Below are positions 25,149-33,652 of a DNA stretch of 64,000 nucleotides, one piece after another. How positions within the stretch are numbered: position 1 is the first letter of the stretch; each line of letters opens with the position of its first letter. The translations under genes and the position numbers were made by a program. Source of the DNA: Streptomyces sp. SCL15-4. GTDB lineage: Bacteria; Actinomycetota; Actinomycetes; Streptomycetales; Streptomycetaceae. The stretch covers positions 2,976,001-3,040,000 of the forward strand of contig NZ_JAOBTQ010000001.1 of NCBI RefSeq assembly GCF_033366695.1. Direction: 5' to 3'. The notes beneath the pieces are model-generated. The model made no database searches. It was given only the letters and a program-made list of their open reading frames with translations, and had not been told where the DNA came from.

Positions 25149-26402
25149 TCAGGCTCCCGTGAGCGACCCCAGGTAGGCGGCCGTCTTCTCCGGGTCGTAG
25201 AAGAAGTCCTCGAAGTCGGCCGGGTCGTTGAACGCGTTGGCGAAACGGTCCGCCACGGGCTGGAGCGAGCCGGCCGCGCCGATGAGGTTCAGCACGTGCT
25301 CCGGCGGCGGCGCCAGCATGGCGTTGGTCCACTTGGTGACGTGCTGCGCGGTGGCCCAGTAGCGGTCGAAGGTGGCCCGCATCCACTCCTCGTCGAAGGG
25401 CTTGTCGCCGTGCTCCAGGATCGACGCCAGGTACGCCGCCGCGCACTTGGACGCCGAGTTGGAGCCCTGGCCGGTGATCGGGTCGTTGGCCACGACCACG
25501 TCGGCCACGCCCAGCACCAGACCGCCCGAGGGCAGCCGGCCGACGGGGTTGCGCACGGTCGGGGCGTAGCGTCCGGCCAGCGTGCCGCCCGCGTCGGTCA
25601 GTTCGGCCTTCGTGGCCCGCGCGTACTCCCAGGGCGTGAACTTCCGCATGAGTTCCAGGGTCAGGGAGAGGTGCTCGGCCGGGTCCTTGACGCCGCGGAA
25701 GGCGTCGAGCGGGCCGCCGGGTATGCCCTCCCAGAACAGGATGTCGGCCCGCCCGGACAGGGTCAGGGTCGGCATGACGAACAGTTCGCCGACGCCGGGG
25801 ACCAGGTTGCAGCGGACCGCGTCGAACTCCGGGTGCTCCGGGCGCGGGCCGAGGCCGTGCACGTACGCCACCGCCAGCGCCCGCTGCGGCTCTGCGTACG
25901 GGGAGCGCTCGGGGTCGCGGGCGAACATCGACACCAGCTCGCCCTTGCCGGCCGCGACCAGGACGAGGTCGTAGGTGCGGGAGAAGTAGTCCAGGTCGCC
26001 GACGGCCGCGCCGTGGATGACCAGCTGGCCGCCGCGCTGCGCGAAGGTCTCCATCCAGCCGGCCATCTTCACCCGCTGGTCCACCGACTGCGCGAACCCG
26101 TCCAGCCTGCCCACCCAGTCGATGGCCCGCTGGGTGGGGCCCGGGTCGTGCGAGCCGGGCGCGGCGACCGAGACGCCGAGTCCCTCGATCTTCGGGGCCT
26201 GGGACTCCCAGAAGTTCAGCTGGAGGTCGCGCTCGTGCTGGAGTGCCGTGTGGAACATGCACTGCGTCGACATGACGCGACCGGTGCGGATCTCGTCCGG
26301 GGTCCGGTTCGACATCAGGGTGACCTCGTAGCCGTGCGACTGCAGGCCGAGGGCGAGCTGGAGGCCGGACTGGCCGGCTCCTACGACGAGTATCTTCCGC
26401 AT
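25149..26402 (-). CDS. Styrene monooxygenase-like FAD oxygenase at the end of a conservon
   Basis: 417 residues. N-terminal Rossmann dinucleotide motif VVGAGQSGLQLALGL, a central FWEGIPGGPLD segment and the C-terminal GxGSNSASKCAA (second FAD loop) match the StyA/ group E flavin monooxygenases, which epoxidise or oxidise small aromatics using FADH2 from a separate reductase. No reductase (StyB) is in the window. The gene starts 33 bases downstream of cvnD and is the last gene of the conservon on this strand, so it is probably co-regulated by that signalling system. Confidence 0.85.
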   Translation of the reverse strand: MRKILVVGAGQSGLQLALGLQSHGYEVTLMSNRTPDEIRTGRVMSTQCMFHTALQHERDLQLNFWESQAPKIEGLGVSVAAPGSHDPGPTQRAIDWVGRLDGFAQSVDQRVKMAGWMETFAQRGGQLVIHGAAVGDLDYFSRTYDLVLVAAGKGELVSMFARDPERSPYAEPQRALAVAYVHGLGPRPEHPEFDAVRCNLVPGVGELFVMPTLTLSGRADILFWEGIPGGPLDAFRGVKDPAEHLSLTLELMRKFTPWEYARATKAELTDAGGTLAGRYAPTVRNPVGRLPSGGLVLGVADVVVANDPITGQGSNSASKCAAAYLASILEHGDKPFDEEWMRATFDRYWATAQHVTKWTNAMLAPPPEHVLNLIGAAGSLQPVADRFANAFNDPADFEDFFYDPEKTAAYLGSLTGA

Positions 26403-26435
26403 GGGGTGGTGTCTCCTACAGGGGCTCGGACCGGA

Positions 26436-27092
26436 CTACTCGGGGGTTTCGTCCAGCGCGTGGCCGACGAGGGCCAGGAGGGTCTCGATGACCGAGAACC
26501 GCCGTCGCGCGTCCATGATCATGACAGGGATGTGCGCCGGTATCGTCAGCGCCTCCCGGACGTCCTCCGGCTCGAACCGCTCGCTGCCGTCGAAGTGGTT
26601 GACCGCGACGACGTACGGCAGCCCGCAGCTCTCGAAGTAGTCCAGCGCGGGGAAACAGTCCTTCAGGCGGCGGGTGTCGGCCATGACGACGGCGCCGATC
26701 GCGCCGCGCACCAGGTCGTCCCACATGAACCAGAACCGCTGCTGGCCCGGCGTGCCGAACAGGTAGAGCACCAGGTCGTCGTCGAGCGTGATGCGGCCGA
26801 AGTCCATGGCCACGGTGGTGGTGAGCTTGCCCGGCGTGGCCGACAGGTCGTCGGTGCCCTCGCTGGCCTCGGTCATCAGCGCCTCGGTCTGCAAAGGCGT
26901 GATCTCCGAGACGGAGGTGACCAGGGTTGTCTTGCCGACGCCGAAGCCGCCCGCCACCACGATCTTCGTCGCGATGGGAGCGCGCGTGCGGTCGGTCTGC
27001 CAGGACTTCAGGTCCTCGTCCGGCTCGGCGAAGGAGCCGGCGAGGGACGGGCCCCCGAAGGCGGCGGTGGCGTCAGAGACGGCGGAGTCCAC
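26436..27092 (-). CDS. cvnD: Conservon GTPase CvnD
   Basis: 218 residues. Walker A GGFGVGKTTLV near residue 48, switch/Walker B region YLFGTPGQQRF (DxxG-like position, here T-P-G), and the AVNHFDG segment in place of NKxD are those of the conservon (MglA-like small GTPase) family. Its start overlaps the end of cvnC by 20 bases. With CvnB (roadblock/LC7), it should cycle between membrane-associated states. Followed by a styrene monooxygenase-like gene. Confidence 0.93.
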   Translation of the reverse strand: MDSAVSDATAAFGGPSLAGSFAEPDEDLKSWQTDRTRAPIATKIVVAGGFGVGKTTLVTSVSEITPLQTEALMTEASEGTDDLSATPGKLTTTVAMDFGRITLDDDLVLYLFGTPGQQRFWFMWDDLVRGAIGAVVMADTRRLKDCFPALDYFESCGLPYVVAVNHFDGSERFEPEDVREALTIPAHIPVMIMDARRRFSVIETLLALVGHALDETPE

Positions 27093-27498
27093 TCAGCACC
27101 CTTTCCAGCAGCGCGCGGTCCGGGCGGCCGGTGCCGTGACCGGTTCCGGTGCCGTACACACGGATCTTTCCCTGGTCCGCGAGGTCGCTCAGGAGAACGC
27201 GGACCACGCCGAGCGGCATCTTCAGCAGCGCGGCAATCTCGGCCACCGTGCGCATACGGCGGCACAGTTCGACGATGGCCCGCATCTCGGGCATGCCCGG
27301 GGTGCCCTGCGAGCCTTGCGTCAGTTCCTTGCGCTCCTCCGGGGCGTCCAGCGCGGCGACGAACGTCTCCACGAGGAGGACGTGGCCGAAGCGGGTACGG
27401 CCGCCGGTGAGCGAGTAGGGGCGGACGCGGGCGGGTTTGCGGTCGCCGCCGCGTACCGGGAGCCGCTGCTTGCCGGGCTCGTTCGCGGGGCCGCTCAC
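27073..27498 (-). CDS. cvnC: Conservon DUF742 protein CvnC
   Basis: 141 residues from GTG 27498, overlapping the cvnB stop (GTGA); a longer frame upstream reads through cvnB and is rejected. Features of DUF742: N-terminal basic segment with RVRPYSLTGGRT, a central VAEIAALLKMPLGVVRVLLSDL winged-helix-like motif, and a variable tail. In conservons this is a small accessory protein for the CvnA-B-D complex. Start by GTG is supported by the four-base overlap. Confidence 0.93.
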   Translation of the reverse strand: MSGPANEPGKQRLPVRGGDRKPARVRPYSLTGGRTRFGHVLLVETFVAALDAPEERKELTQGSQGTPGMPEMRAIVELCRRMRTVAEIAALLKMPLGVVRVLLSDLADQGKIRVYGTGTGHGTGRPDRALLERVLSGLRRL

Positions 27499-27992
27499 CG
27501 GGTGCTCCCCGTCGACTCGGACTCCATGGATTTCCGCAGCTCGCTGCGGAGTTCGGGCGTCAGGACATGCCCGGCACGGCCCACGAACAGCGCCATGTGG
27601 TATGCCACGACGCTCATGTCGCACTCGGCGCTGCCGTGCACGCCGAGCAGCGAGCCGTCGCTGATCGACATCACGAACAGGCTGCCTTCGTCCATCGCGA
27701 TCATGGTGTGCTTGACCCCGCCGAACTCCAGCAGCCGGGCGGCGCCCACGGTGAGGCTGCCGATGCCGGAGACGATGGTGGCGAGGTCGGCGGAGGACCC
27801 GCGCGGGCCCTTCGCCGGGCGGGCCGCACGGGACTGCTCCGTGTGGGCCGGGTCGGACGACAGCAGCAGCAGTCCGTCCGAGGAGACCACGGCGACGGAC
27901 TGGATGCCGGGTACTTCCTCGACCAGGTTGGTCAGCAGCCAGTGCAGGTTACGGGCTTCACTGCTCAGTCCGTAGGTTGTGGGCGCGGTCAA
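27495..27992 (-). CDS. cvnB: Conservon roadblock/LC7 protein CvnB
   Basis: 165 residues, TTG 27992 behind AGGAGG; TTG shares two bases with the cvnA stop (TTGA), so translation is coupled. Roadblock/LC7 fold: LHWLLTNLVEEVPGIQSVAVVSSDGLLL, then GVKHTMIAMDEGSLFVMSISDGSLLGV. In conservons it acts like MglB, a GTPase-activating or regulatory partner of CvnD. The Ser/Arg-rich middle (SRAARPAKGPRGSS) is a typical insertion. Confidence 0.93.
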   Translation of the reverse strand: MTAPTTYGLSSEARNLHWLLTNLVEEVPGIQSVAVVSSDGLLLLSSDPAHTEQSRAARPAKGPRGSSADLATIVSGIGSLTVGAARLLEFGGVKHTMIAMDEGSLFVMSISDGSLLGVHGSAECDMSVVAYHMALFVGRAGHVLTPELRSELRKSMESESTGSTR

Positions 27993-30727
27993 CTGCTTGC
28001 CTCCTCGGCTGTGCCCCCCGTGGCTTCTTCGGCGTGTGCGTAACTGGTCGGCCGCCGGTGGCCGGCCGTCTTCTCGGCGATCTCCGCCTCCACGTCTCGG
28101 TAGCCGGCCGCGGCGCCGTTGCGGAAGCCGCCGAGCCTGCGGCGCAGGGCCTCGGCGTCGACGCGGGTGCCTCGCTGGCGGGACGGGGCGGCGGGGGCGG
28201 TGATCTTGGGTGTGCGCTTGGGGAGACCCTTGCTGGTGAGCCGCTCCGGCTCGTCGGCCTCGCCGTCGGCCTCCGGGGTGGCGTCCGCACCGCCCGTTGC
28301 GTCGTCGGCTGCGGCCGGTCCCGCCGGGGTGTCCCGGTCGTCGGCGGCCGGGGCCTTCGCCGGTTCCGCCGGCTCCTCCTGGGGTGCCGGCAGGAGGAGT
28401 TCCATCGTGGTCTCGGCCGGGGTCTCCGCCGGCTTGGGACGGGTCTCCGCGGGGCCGGCGGGAGGGGTGGCCTGTTCGTGGGTGTCCCGTACGGCCTGTT
28501 CGGCCAGGGCCACCAGCGGGTCCTTGGTACGGGCCCGCAGGACGTTGGAGTTGGCCTCCGCGTCGGCGCCGGGGAGGGTGAAGGTGCCCGTGGTGCTGGA
28601 GGACGCGGTCGTCGGCGGGAGCGTCGTCGCCGGGGCCTCGGCGAGGAGCTGGGCCGGCAGGACCACGACCGCCGCCGTGCCGCCCTGCTTCTGCTCGCGC
28701 AGCTGGACCCGCGCGCCGTGGCGGTGGGCGAGGCGCGCGACGACGTACAGGCCGAGGCCGAGGCCGTCGGCGTCCTCCTGGTCGTAGAGGGACCGGGGGT
28801 CGAAGTCGGTGAGGCGGGCGTTGAGGCGGGCCAGCCGCTCCTTGGCCACGCCGATGCCCTCGTCCTGGACCGAGAGCATGACCTCGCCCGACTCCAGGAG
28901 CCAGCCGGAGACCTCCACCGGCAGGTCCGGCGGGGAGAACGAGGTGGCGTTCTCCATCAGTTCGGCCAGCAGGTGGGAGAGGTCGTCGGCGGCGAATCCG
29001 GCCACGTGGGCGTGCGGGGGCAGGGCGGCGATGCGGACGCGTTCGTAGCGCTCGATCTCGCTGACCGCCGCCCGGACCACGTCGACCAGCGGCACCGGGC
29101 CGGGGTGCTGCTGGACGTGCTCGGTGCCGGCGAGGACCAGCAGGTTCTCGCTGTGCCGGCGCATGACCGTGGCGAAGTGGTCCAGCTTGAACAGGGTGGA
29201 CAGGCGCTCGGGGTCCTGCTCCCGCTCCTCCAGGCCCTCGATGACCGCGAGCTGGCGCTCGACCAGGCCCAGGGTGCGCAGGGCCAGGTTGACGAAGGTG
29301 GAGCCGATGCTGGTGCGCAGCCGCTCCAGCTGGGCGGCGGACTCGGCGAGTTCGGCGCGCAGTTCCTCGCGGGCGTCGGCCATCTTCTGGCGCTGGCCCA
29401 CCAGGTGCTTGCGGTCGGTCTCCAGGGTGGCCACCCGCTCGTGCAGGGCGGCGGCGTGCGCGTGCAGCGCGTTGACCGAGCGCACCACCTGGGCGAACTC
29501 GTCGTTGCGGCCGGTGAAGGCGATCGGGTCCTGGGCCGCGGGGTCCTCGGCCTCGGCCAGGCGGGCCGAGCCGCGGCGCAGCACCGACAGCGGGCGGGTC
29601 AGACTGCGGGCCATGGCGGTGGCGATGCCGACCGCGACCAGCAGCAGCACGCCGAGGACGGCGACGCGGATCTCCAGGGCGGTGACGTCGTCGTCCCGGA
29701 GCTTCTCCAGGTCCTTGGTGCGGTGGTCGTAGAGCGCGGACTCGGCGCCGCGCATCAGGTCGACGCGGGCGGACAGGGCCGCGTCCAGCTTCTTGGCGCC
29801 GACGGTCGGCTCGATGTCGGCGAGGGACGGCTGGTCGGTGAGCGTGGCCAGGTACTTCTCGGCCGAGTTGACCTCGGCTCCGGTGACCGTGGAGTCGTAG
29901 GAGTCGACGGCCGCCTCGGGGGCGGTCGCGCGGAAGCCGGCGAGGGCCGCGTCGGCGCGCAGCCCGGCCTGCCGGGCGGCGGCGGTGAGCGCGTCGCGCT
30001 GCTTGCGCTCCGCGTCGCTGCCGGTGGCGGAGGTGGTGGGCAGGCCGGTGACGGGGTCGATGACCGTGCGTTCGTGGGAGGGGACGTTCAGCGCGGCCAG
30101 CAGCAGGCCGCGGGCGGCGGCGGACTGCTGGACGGCCGAGTCCAGTTCGGCGAGGGCGTGGGCGCCGGAGCCGGCCCGCGGGGGCATCCGCTCGGCCAGC
30201 CGCTCGGCGAGGCGGTGCAGTTCGGTGATCGCCGCCGAGTAGGCCTGATGGGTCCGGAGGGCGTCGGTGCGGCCGGTGAGGGCGGCCCGGCGGGCCTTGT
30301 CGACGCCGTCGAGCGCGGTGCGCAGGCGGCCCGGGAGGTCGGGGTCGGCCCGCAGTTCCCCGGCCTGCCGGTCCACGCGGGCACTGCGGTCCTCGGTGGG
30401 CGCCTTGGACCTGGGGCGGCCGGCCGCGACGTAGGAGGTGACCTCGTCGCGTTCGTCGGCGAGGGAGTGGGCGAGGGTGAGCGCGTCCTGGGTGCGGGTG
30501 GCGAGCGTCACCAGTTCCTGGCTGTCGCCGACGTCCCGCGAGGCGGTGAGCAGCGCGGGCGCGCCGGCTCCGGCCACGGCGGCGGCCACCACGGCGACGG
30601 CGACGATCAGCCGGCTGCGCACATGGGTGGGGCGGCCGGTGCCCACGGGGGTCTGCGGGACGGTCCCCGCGGGGGCCGGCTGACTGCCTGTGCGCCGAGG
30701 CCGCTTCTTCTGCACCGGTGCTCGCAT
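27989..30727 (-). CDS. cvnA: Conservon sensor kinase-like protein CvnA
   Basis: 912 residues from ATG 30727. Basic N-terminus, a membrane helix near 40-60, an extracellular NIT-type nitrate/nitrite-sensing helical domain of about 260 residues (contains SRDVGDSQELV, RGLLLAAL, ELHRLAERLA), a second helix near 340-360, HAMP, a DHp-like region without the usual H-E-R-T box (TFVNLALRTLGLVERQL), and an ATPase with N-box ELMENATSFS and G-boxes DEGIGV and GLGLYVV. The last 250 residues are Pro/Ala/Glu-rich and probably disordered. Conservon kinases of this type lack an obvious phosphoacceptor His, so signal transfer likely goes through CvnB/C/D. Confidence 0.93.
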   Translation of the reverse strand: MRAPVQKKRPRRTGSQPAPAGTVPQTPVGTGRPTHVRSRLIVAVAVVAAAVAGAGAPALLTASRDVGDSQELVTLATRTQDALTLAHSLADERDEVTSYVAAGRPRSKAPTEDRSARVDRQAGELRADPDLPGRLRTALDGVDKARRAALTGRTDALRTHQAYSAAITELHRLAERLAERMPPRAGSGAHALAELDSAVQQSAAARGLLLAALNVPSHERTVIDPVTGLPTTSATGSDAERKQRDALTAAARQAGLRADAALAGFRATAPEAAVDSYDSTVTGAEVNSAEKYLATLTDQPSLADIEPTVGAKKLDAALSARVDLMRGAESALYDHRTKDLEKLRDDDVTALEIRVAVLGVLLLVAVGIATAMARSLTRPLSVLRRGSARLAEAEDPAAQDPIAFTGRNDEFAQVVRSVNALHAHAAALHERVATLETDRKHLVGQRQKMADAREELRAELAESAAQLERLRTSIGSTFVNLALRTLGLVERQLAVIEGLEEREQDPERLSTLFKLDHFATVMRRHSENLLVLAGTEHVQQHPGPVPLVDVVRAAVSEIERYERVRIAALPPHAHVAGFAADDLSHLLAELMENATSFSPPDLPVEVSGWLLESGEVMLSVQDEGIGVAKERLARLNARLTDFDPRSLYDQEDADGLGLGLYVVARLAHRHGARVQLREQKQGGTAAVVVLPAQLLAEAPATTLPPTTASSSTTGTFTLPGADAEANSNVLRARTKDPLVALAEQAVRDTHEQATPPAGPAETRPKPAETPAETTMELLLPAPQEEPAEPAKAPAADDRDTPAGPAAADDATGGADATPEADGEADEPERLTSKGLPKRTPKITAPAAPSRQRGTRVDAEALRRRLGGFRNGAAAGYRDVEAEIAEKTAGHRRPTSYAHAEEATGGTAEEASS

Positions 30728-31084
30728 TCCTGAACTCGTCTACCCAGGGGCCCGGGTGGTACCCCGTCATCTCGGGGCCAAGTGGTGCGTACACCCGGTT
30801 CGTATGGTTCCCGACCCTCCCAGCGCCGGTGGGCAGGGGCCGCGCATCACCTGACCCGCCACCCGAAGGAGTGAACATCGGAGGGGAGTTGGCGGGCAAG
30901 TTCCTCCGGCGTGTGCCCGGCTCGTGCGCGGCGGGCCGGTTGGACGCGCGCGGCAGGCTTTGGCAGTATTCGCCACCACGTCTTCCCGGAGTAGATCATT
31001 CCTGCCCAAACCAGGCGCCTGACCTGCGGGGTCATGGGAATTACCCGGGACTTGGCGGTGTTCGGCGCACCGTGTGAAGGGGTC
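30728..31084. other. Divergent intergenic region, conservon and PP2C-like gene
   Basis: 357 bases with the promoters of the conservon (leftward) and of the PP2C-like gene (rightward). A frame starting GTG near 30871 after a GAAGGA site continues for about 68 codons but has no recognisable similarity, so it is not called. No clear hairpin or consensus promoter. Confidence 0.4.
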
Positions 31085-31888
31085 GTGCAGACTGACCGGG
31101 TGCGCACTGATCTCGTTTCGGAACCCGGCGACGCGACCCGACCCAACGAGGACTTCGCCGGTGTCGGACTACCCGCCTCCGGACAGGGAGGTTGCGTGGT
31201 CGTCCTGGACGGAGTGACGTCGCCGAGCGGTGGGACGGGCTGTCTGCACTCCGTGCCCTGGTTCACCGCGCGACTGGGCGGGGCGCTGACCGAACTGACC
31301 GTTTCCGGCCGAGATCTGACGCTGCCGGAGATTCTCGCGCGGGCGATCCGGCGCACCGCCGACGCCCACGCGGACACCTGTGACCTTTCTCACCCGCGAA
31401 CGCCCCAGGCAACCGTCGCCCTGGCCCGCTGGTCGGCCGCCGAGGTCGAGTACCTGGTGCTGTGCGACTCGGCGCTGCTGCTGCGGGGGTCCGACGGGGC
31501 GGTGACCGCGGTGCTGGACGACCGGCTCGCCCGGCTGCCGCGCTCCGCGCTGGCCTCGGACGCCGTGGTCGACGCGCACGTGCGCAACAAGGAGGGCGGC
31601 TTCTTCACGGCCGCCGCCGACCCGGCCGTGGCCGCCCGCGCGGTCACCGGTGTGCTGCCCCGGGACGCGGTGCGGGCGCTGGCCGCGCTGACGGACGGCG
31701 CGACCCGCTGGACGGAGACGTTCGGCGAGGGTGACTGGACGGCGCTGTTCGATGTGGTCGCCGAGGAGGGTGCCCGGTCGCTGGTCGAGCGGGTACGGGA
31801 GCTGGAGGCGGCGGACCGGGAGGAGCGGGTGTTCCTGGGGCGGGGCAAGACGCACGACGACGCGACGGTGGTGTACGCGGAGCTGTGA
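31085..31888 (+). CDS. PP2C-like protein phosphatase
   Basis: 267 residues from GTG 31085 (AAGGGG at 31076-31081); GTG 31100 is possible. N-terminal region DLVSEPGDATRPNEDFAG and CVVVLDGVTSP provide acidic metal ligands in the PP2C positions (NED, LDG), and the C-terminal part has AALTDGATRW and GKTHDDATVV, the conserved D-G and D-D ligands. So it likely is a Ser/Thr phosphatase of the PPM fold, though sequence overall is divergent. It is convergent with a MarR gene 4 bases away and divergent from the conservon. Confidence 0.78.
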   Translation: MQTDRVRTDLVSEPGDATRPNEDFAGVGLPASGQGGCVVVLDGVTSPSGGTGCLHSVPWFTARLGGALTELTVSGRDLTLPEILARAIRRTADAHADTCDLSHPRTPQATVALARWSAAEVEYLVLCDSALLLRGSDGAVTAVLDDRLARLPRSALASDAVVDAHVRNKEGGFFTAAADPAVAARAVTGVLPRDAVRALAALTDGATRWTETFGEGDWTALFDVVAEEGARSLVERVRELEAADREERVFLGRGKTHDDATVVYAEL

Positions 31889-31892
31889 GCCG

Positions 31893-32384
31893 CTATTTCG
31901 CCATGACGTCGTTCAGCCCGTGCAGCAGCCGGGCCAGCTCGGCGACCTCGCGGCGGTCCCAGTGGGCGAGCTGGCGGACGTAGCGGGCGCGGCGGGCCTC
32001 GCGGACGGTGCCGACGCGGCGGCTGCCCTCCTCGGTGAGGGTGACCAGCCAGGCGCGGCCGTCGGCCGGGTCGGGTTCGCGGGCGATCAGGCCGAGTTCC
32101 TCCAGGGCGCGCAGCTGCCGGGACATGGTGGCCTTGCCGACGCCGATGTAGGCGGCGAGTTCGGTGGCGCGCTGGCCGCCCAGTTCGTCCAGCCGGATGA
32201 GCAGGCCGTAGGCGGAGGACTCCAGGTCGGGGTGGACCTCGCGGGCCATCTCGGCCTGGTTGGCCCGGGCGCGCCGCAGCAGCACGGTCAACTCGCGTTC
32301 CAGCGCCAGGAATTCCTGGTCTGCACCACTGGGCGTCATCTGGCTGGCGGCGTGAAGTCCCCCGCTGTTTCTGTCCTCGTGCAC
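31893..32384 (-). CDS. MarR-family regulator
   Basis: 163 residues from GTG 32384 with AGGGG seven bases upstream. Winged-helix core: TELAAYIGVGKATMSRQLRALEELGLIARE-type recognition region and wing DPADGRAWLVTLTEEG. N-terminal and C-terminal helices (HPDLESSAYGLLIRLDELGG; RQLAHWDRREVAELARLLHGL) form the dimer. No target gene is divergent within a short distance except the lysozyme gene 240 bases on, so its regulon is unclear. Confidence 0.9.
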   Translation of the reverse strand: MHEDRNSGGLHAASQMTPSGADQEFLALERELTVLLRRARANQAEMAREVHPDLESSAYGLLIRLDELGGQRATELAAYIGVGKATMSRQLRALEELGLIAREPDPADGRAWLVTLTEEGSRRVGTVREARRARYVRQLAHWDRREVAELARLLHGLNDVMAK

Positions 32385-32624
32385 GTCAGCACCCCTGATC
32401 GGTTTCGCGTTCCTGAAAGTTTCTGTCACACGTCGTCGTTGCCGCAGCTCGGTCAGTATTTCGCAGGCGTAGACCAACGGCGTCGTCCGGACCCTCTTCC
32501 ACGCCGTCATCTACGTGCGTAGCTTCTTTACCACGGCCTTACTGGCATGCCCACGTCCAGTGGCCCGGCGGTCACCCCCCACGATCCCCACCTCCCTCCC
32601 CACTCCCCATCCCGGAGGCGCGCC

Positions 32625-33467
32625 ATGACCGTGCTCAGACCCGGTCCCACCCGTCGTATCCGCCCGCTCCGCCCGCGCCCCGCGGCCGTCCTCGTCACGG
32701 CCCTGCTCGCGGCGCTCTCCCTCACGCTGCCCCTCACCTCCGCCCGGGCCGCGGACGCGCCCGGCCGCGGCTCCGCCTACATGGGCATCGGCGTCCTCGC
32801 CCACGACGGCCGGGACGGCACCCCCAGCACCGGCGACGCCACCCAGACCGAGGGCGTGGACGTCTCGGCGTACCAGGGCAACGTCGCCTGGTCCACGCTG
32901 TGGGGCAGCGGGGTGCGCTGGGCGTACACGAAGGCGACGGAAGGCACGTACTACACGAACCCGTACTTCGCCCAGCAGTACAACGGCTCCTACAACGTGG
33001 GCATGATCCGCGGCGCCTACCACTTCGCCACCCCGGACACCACCAGCGGCGCCACCCAGGCCAACTACTTCGTCGACCACGGCGGCGGCTGGTCGGGTGA
33101 CGGCAAGACCCTGCCCGGCGCCCTCGACATCGAGTGGAACCCGTACGGCGCCGCCTGCTACGGCAAGACCGCGAGCCAGATGGTCGGCTGGATCGCCGAC
33201 TTCATCAACACCTACAAGGCGCGCACCGGGCGGTACGCCGTGATCTACACGGCCACCAGCTGGTGGACCCAGTGCACCGGCAACTACGGCGGCTTCGCGA
33301 CGAACAACCCGCTGTGGATCGCCCGCTACGCCACCGACCCGGGGACGCTGCCGGCCGGGTGGTCGTTCTACACGATGTGGCAGTACACCTCCTCCGGCCC
33401 GACCGTCGGCGACCACGACAAGTTCAACGGCGCCCTGGACCGGGTGCAGGCACTGGCCAACGGCTGA
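32625..33467 (+). CDS. Secreted GH25 lysozyme
   Basis: 280 residues, ATG 32625 behind GGAGG. Tat/Sec-type signal peptide with TRRIRPLRPRP, hydrophobic core and cleavage near SARAADA. The catalytic GH25 domain runs from EGVDVSAYQGNV (Asp) to LDIEWNPYG (Asp and Glu) and has the YTMWQYTSSG segment near the C-terminus. It hydrolyses peptidoglycan beta-1,4 bonds (N,O-diacetylmuramidase as in S. globisporus or S. coelicolor homologues). No binding domain attached. Stands alone; MarR gene is divergent upstream. Confidence 0.94.
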   Translation: MTVLRPGPTRRIRPLRPRPAAVLVTALLAALSLTLPLTSARAADAPGRGSAYMGIGVLAHDGRDGTPSTGDATQTEGVDVSAYQGNVAWSTLWGSGVRWAYTKATEGTYYTNPYFAQQYNGSYNVGMIRGAYHFATPDTTSGATQANYFVDHGGGWSGDGKTLPGALDIEWNPYGAACYGKTASQMVGWIADFINTYKARTGRYAVIYTATSWWTQCTGNYGGFATNNPLWIARYATDPGTLPAGWSFYTMWQYTSSGPTVGDHDKFNGALDRVQALANG

Positions 33468-33652
33468 GGCGGCGGCCGGCCACGGGCCGGACGCGAGCGG
33501 GGGCGGCTCCGGCGCACACCCGTGCGCGTCCGGCGCGTACGGGCGGCGGCCGCGGGCCGTCCTCCCCCGCCGCCGCCCTGCGTTGGTGCTCCGCCCCGTC
33601 CGGGATCATGCTGGTCAGGAGAGCCTGCCGAGCAAGGGCGAGATGAGCGGCG

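Noticed and set aside
30718..31077. Frame with GTG near 30871 in the conservon upstream region
   Set aside because: No recognised similarity, and the ribosome site is too close to the start; low support.
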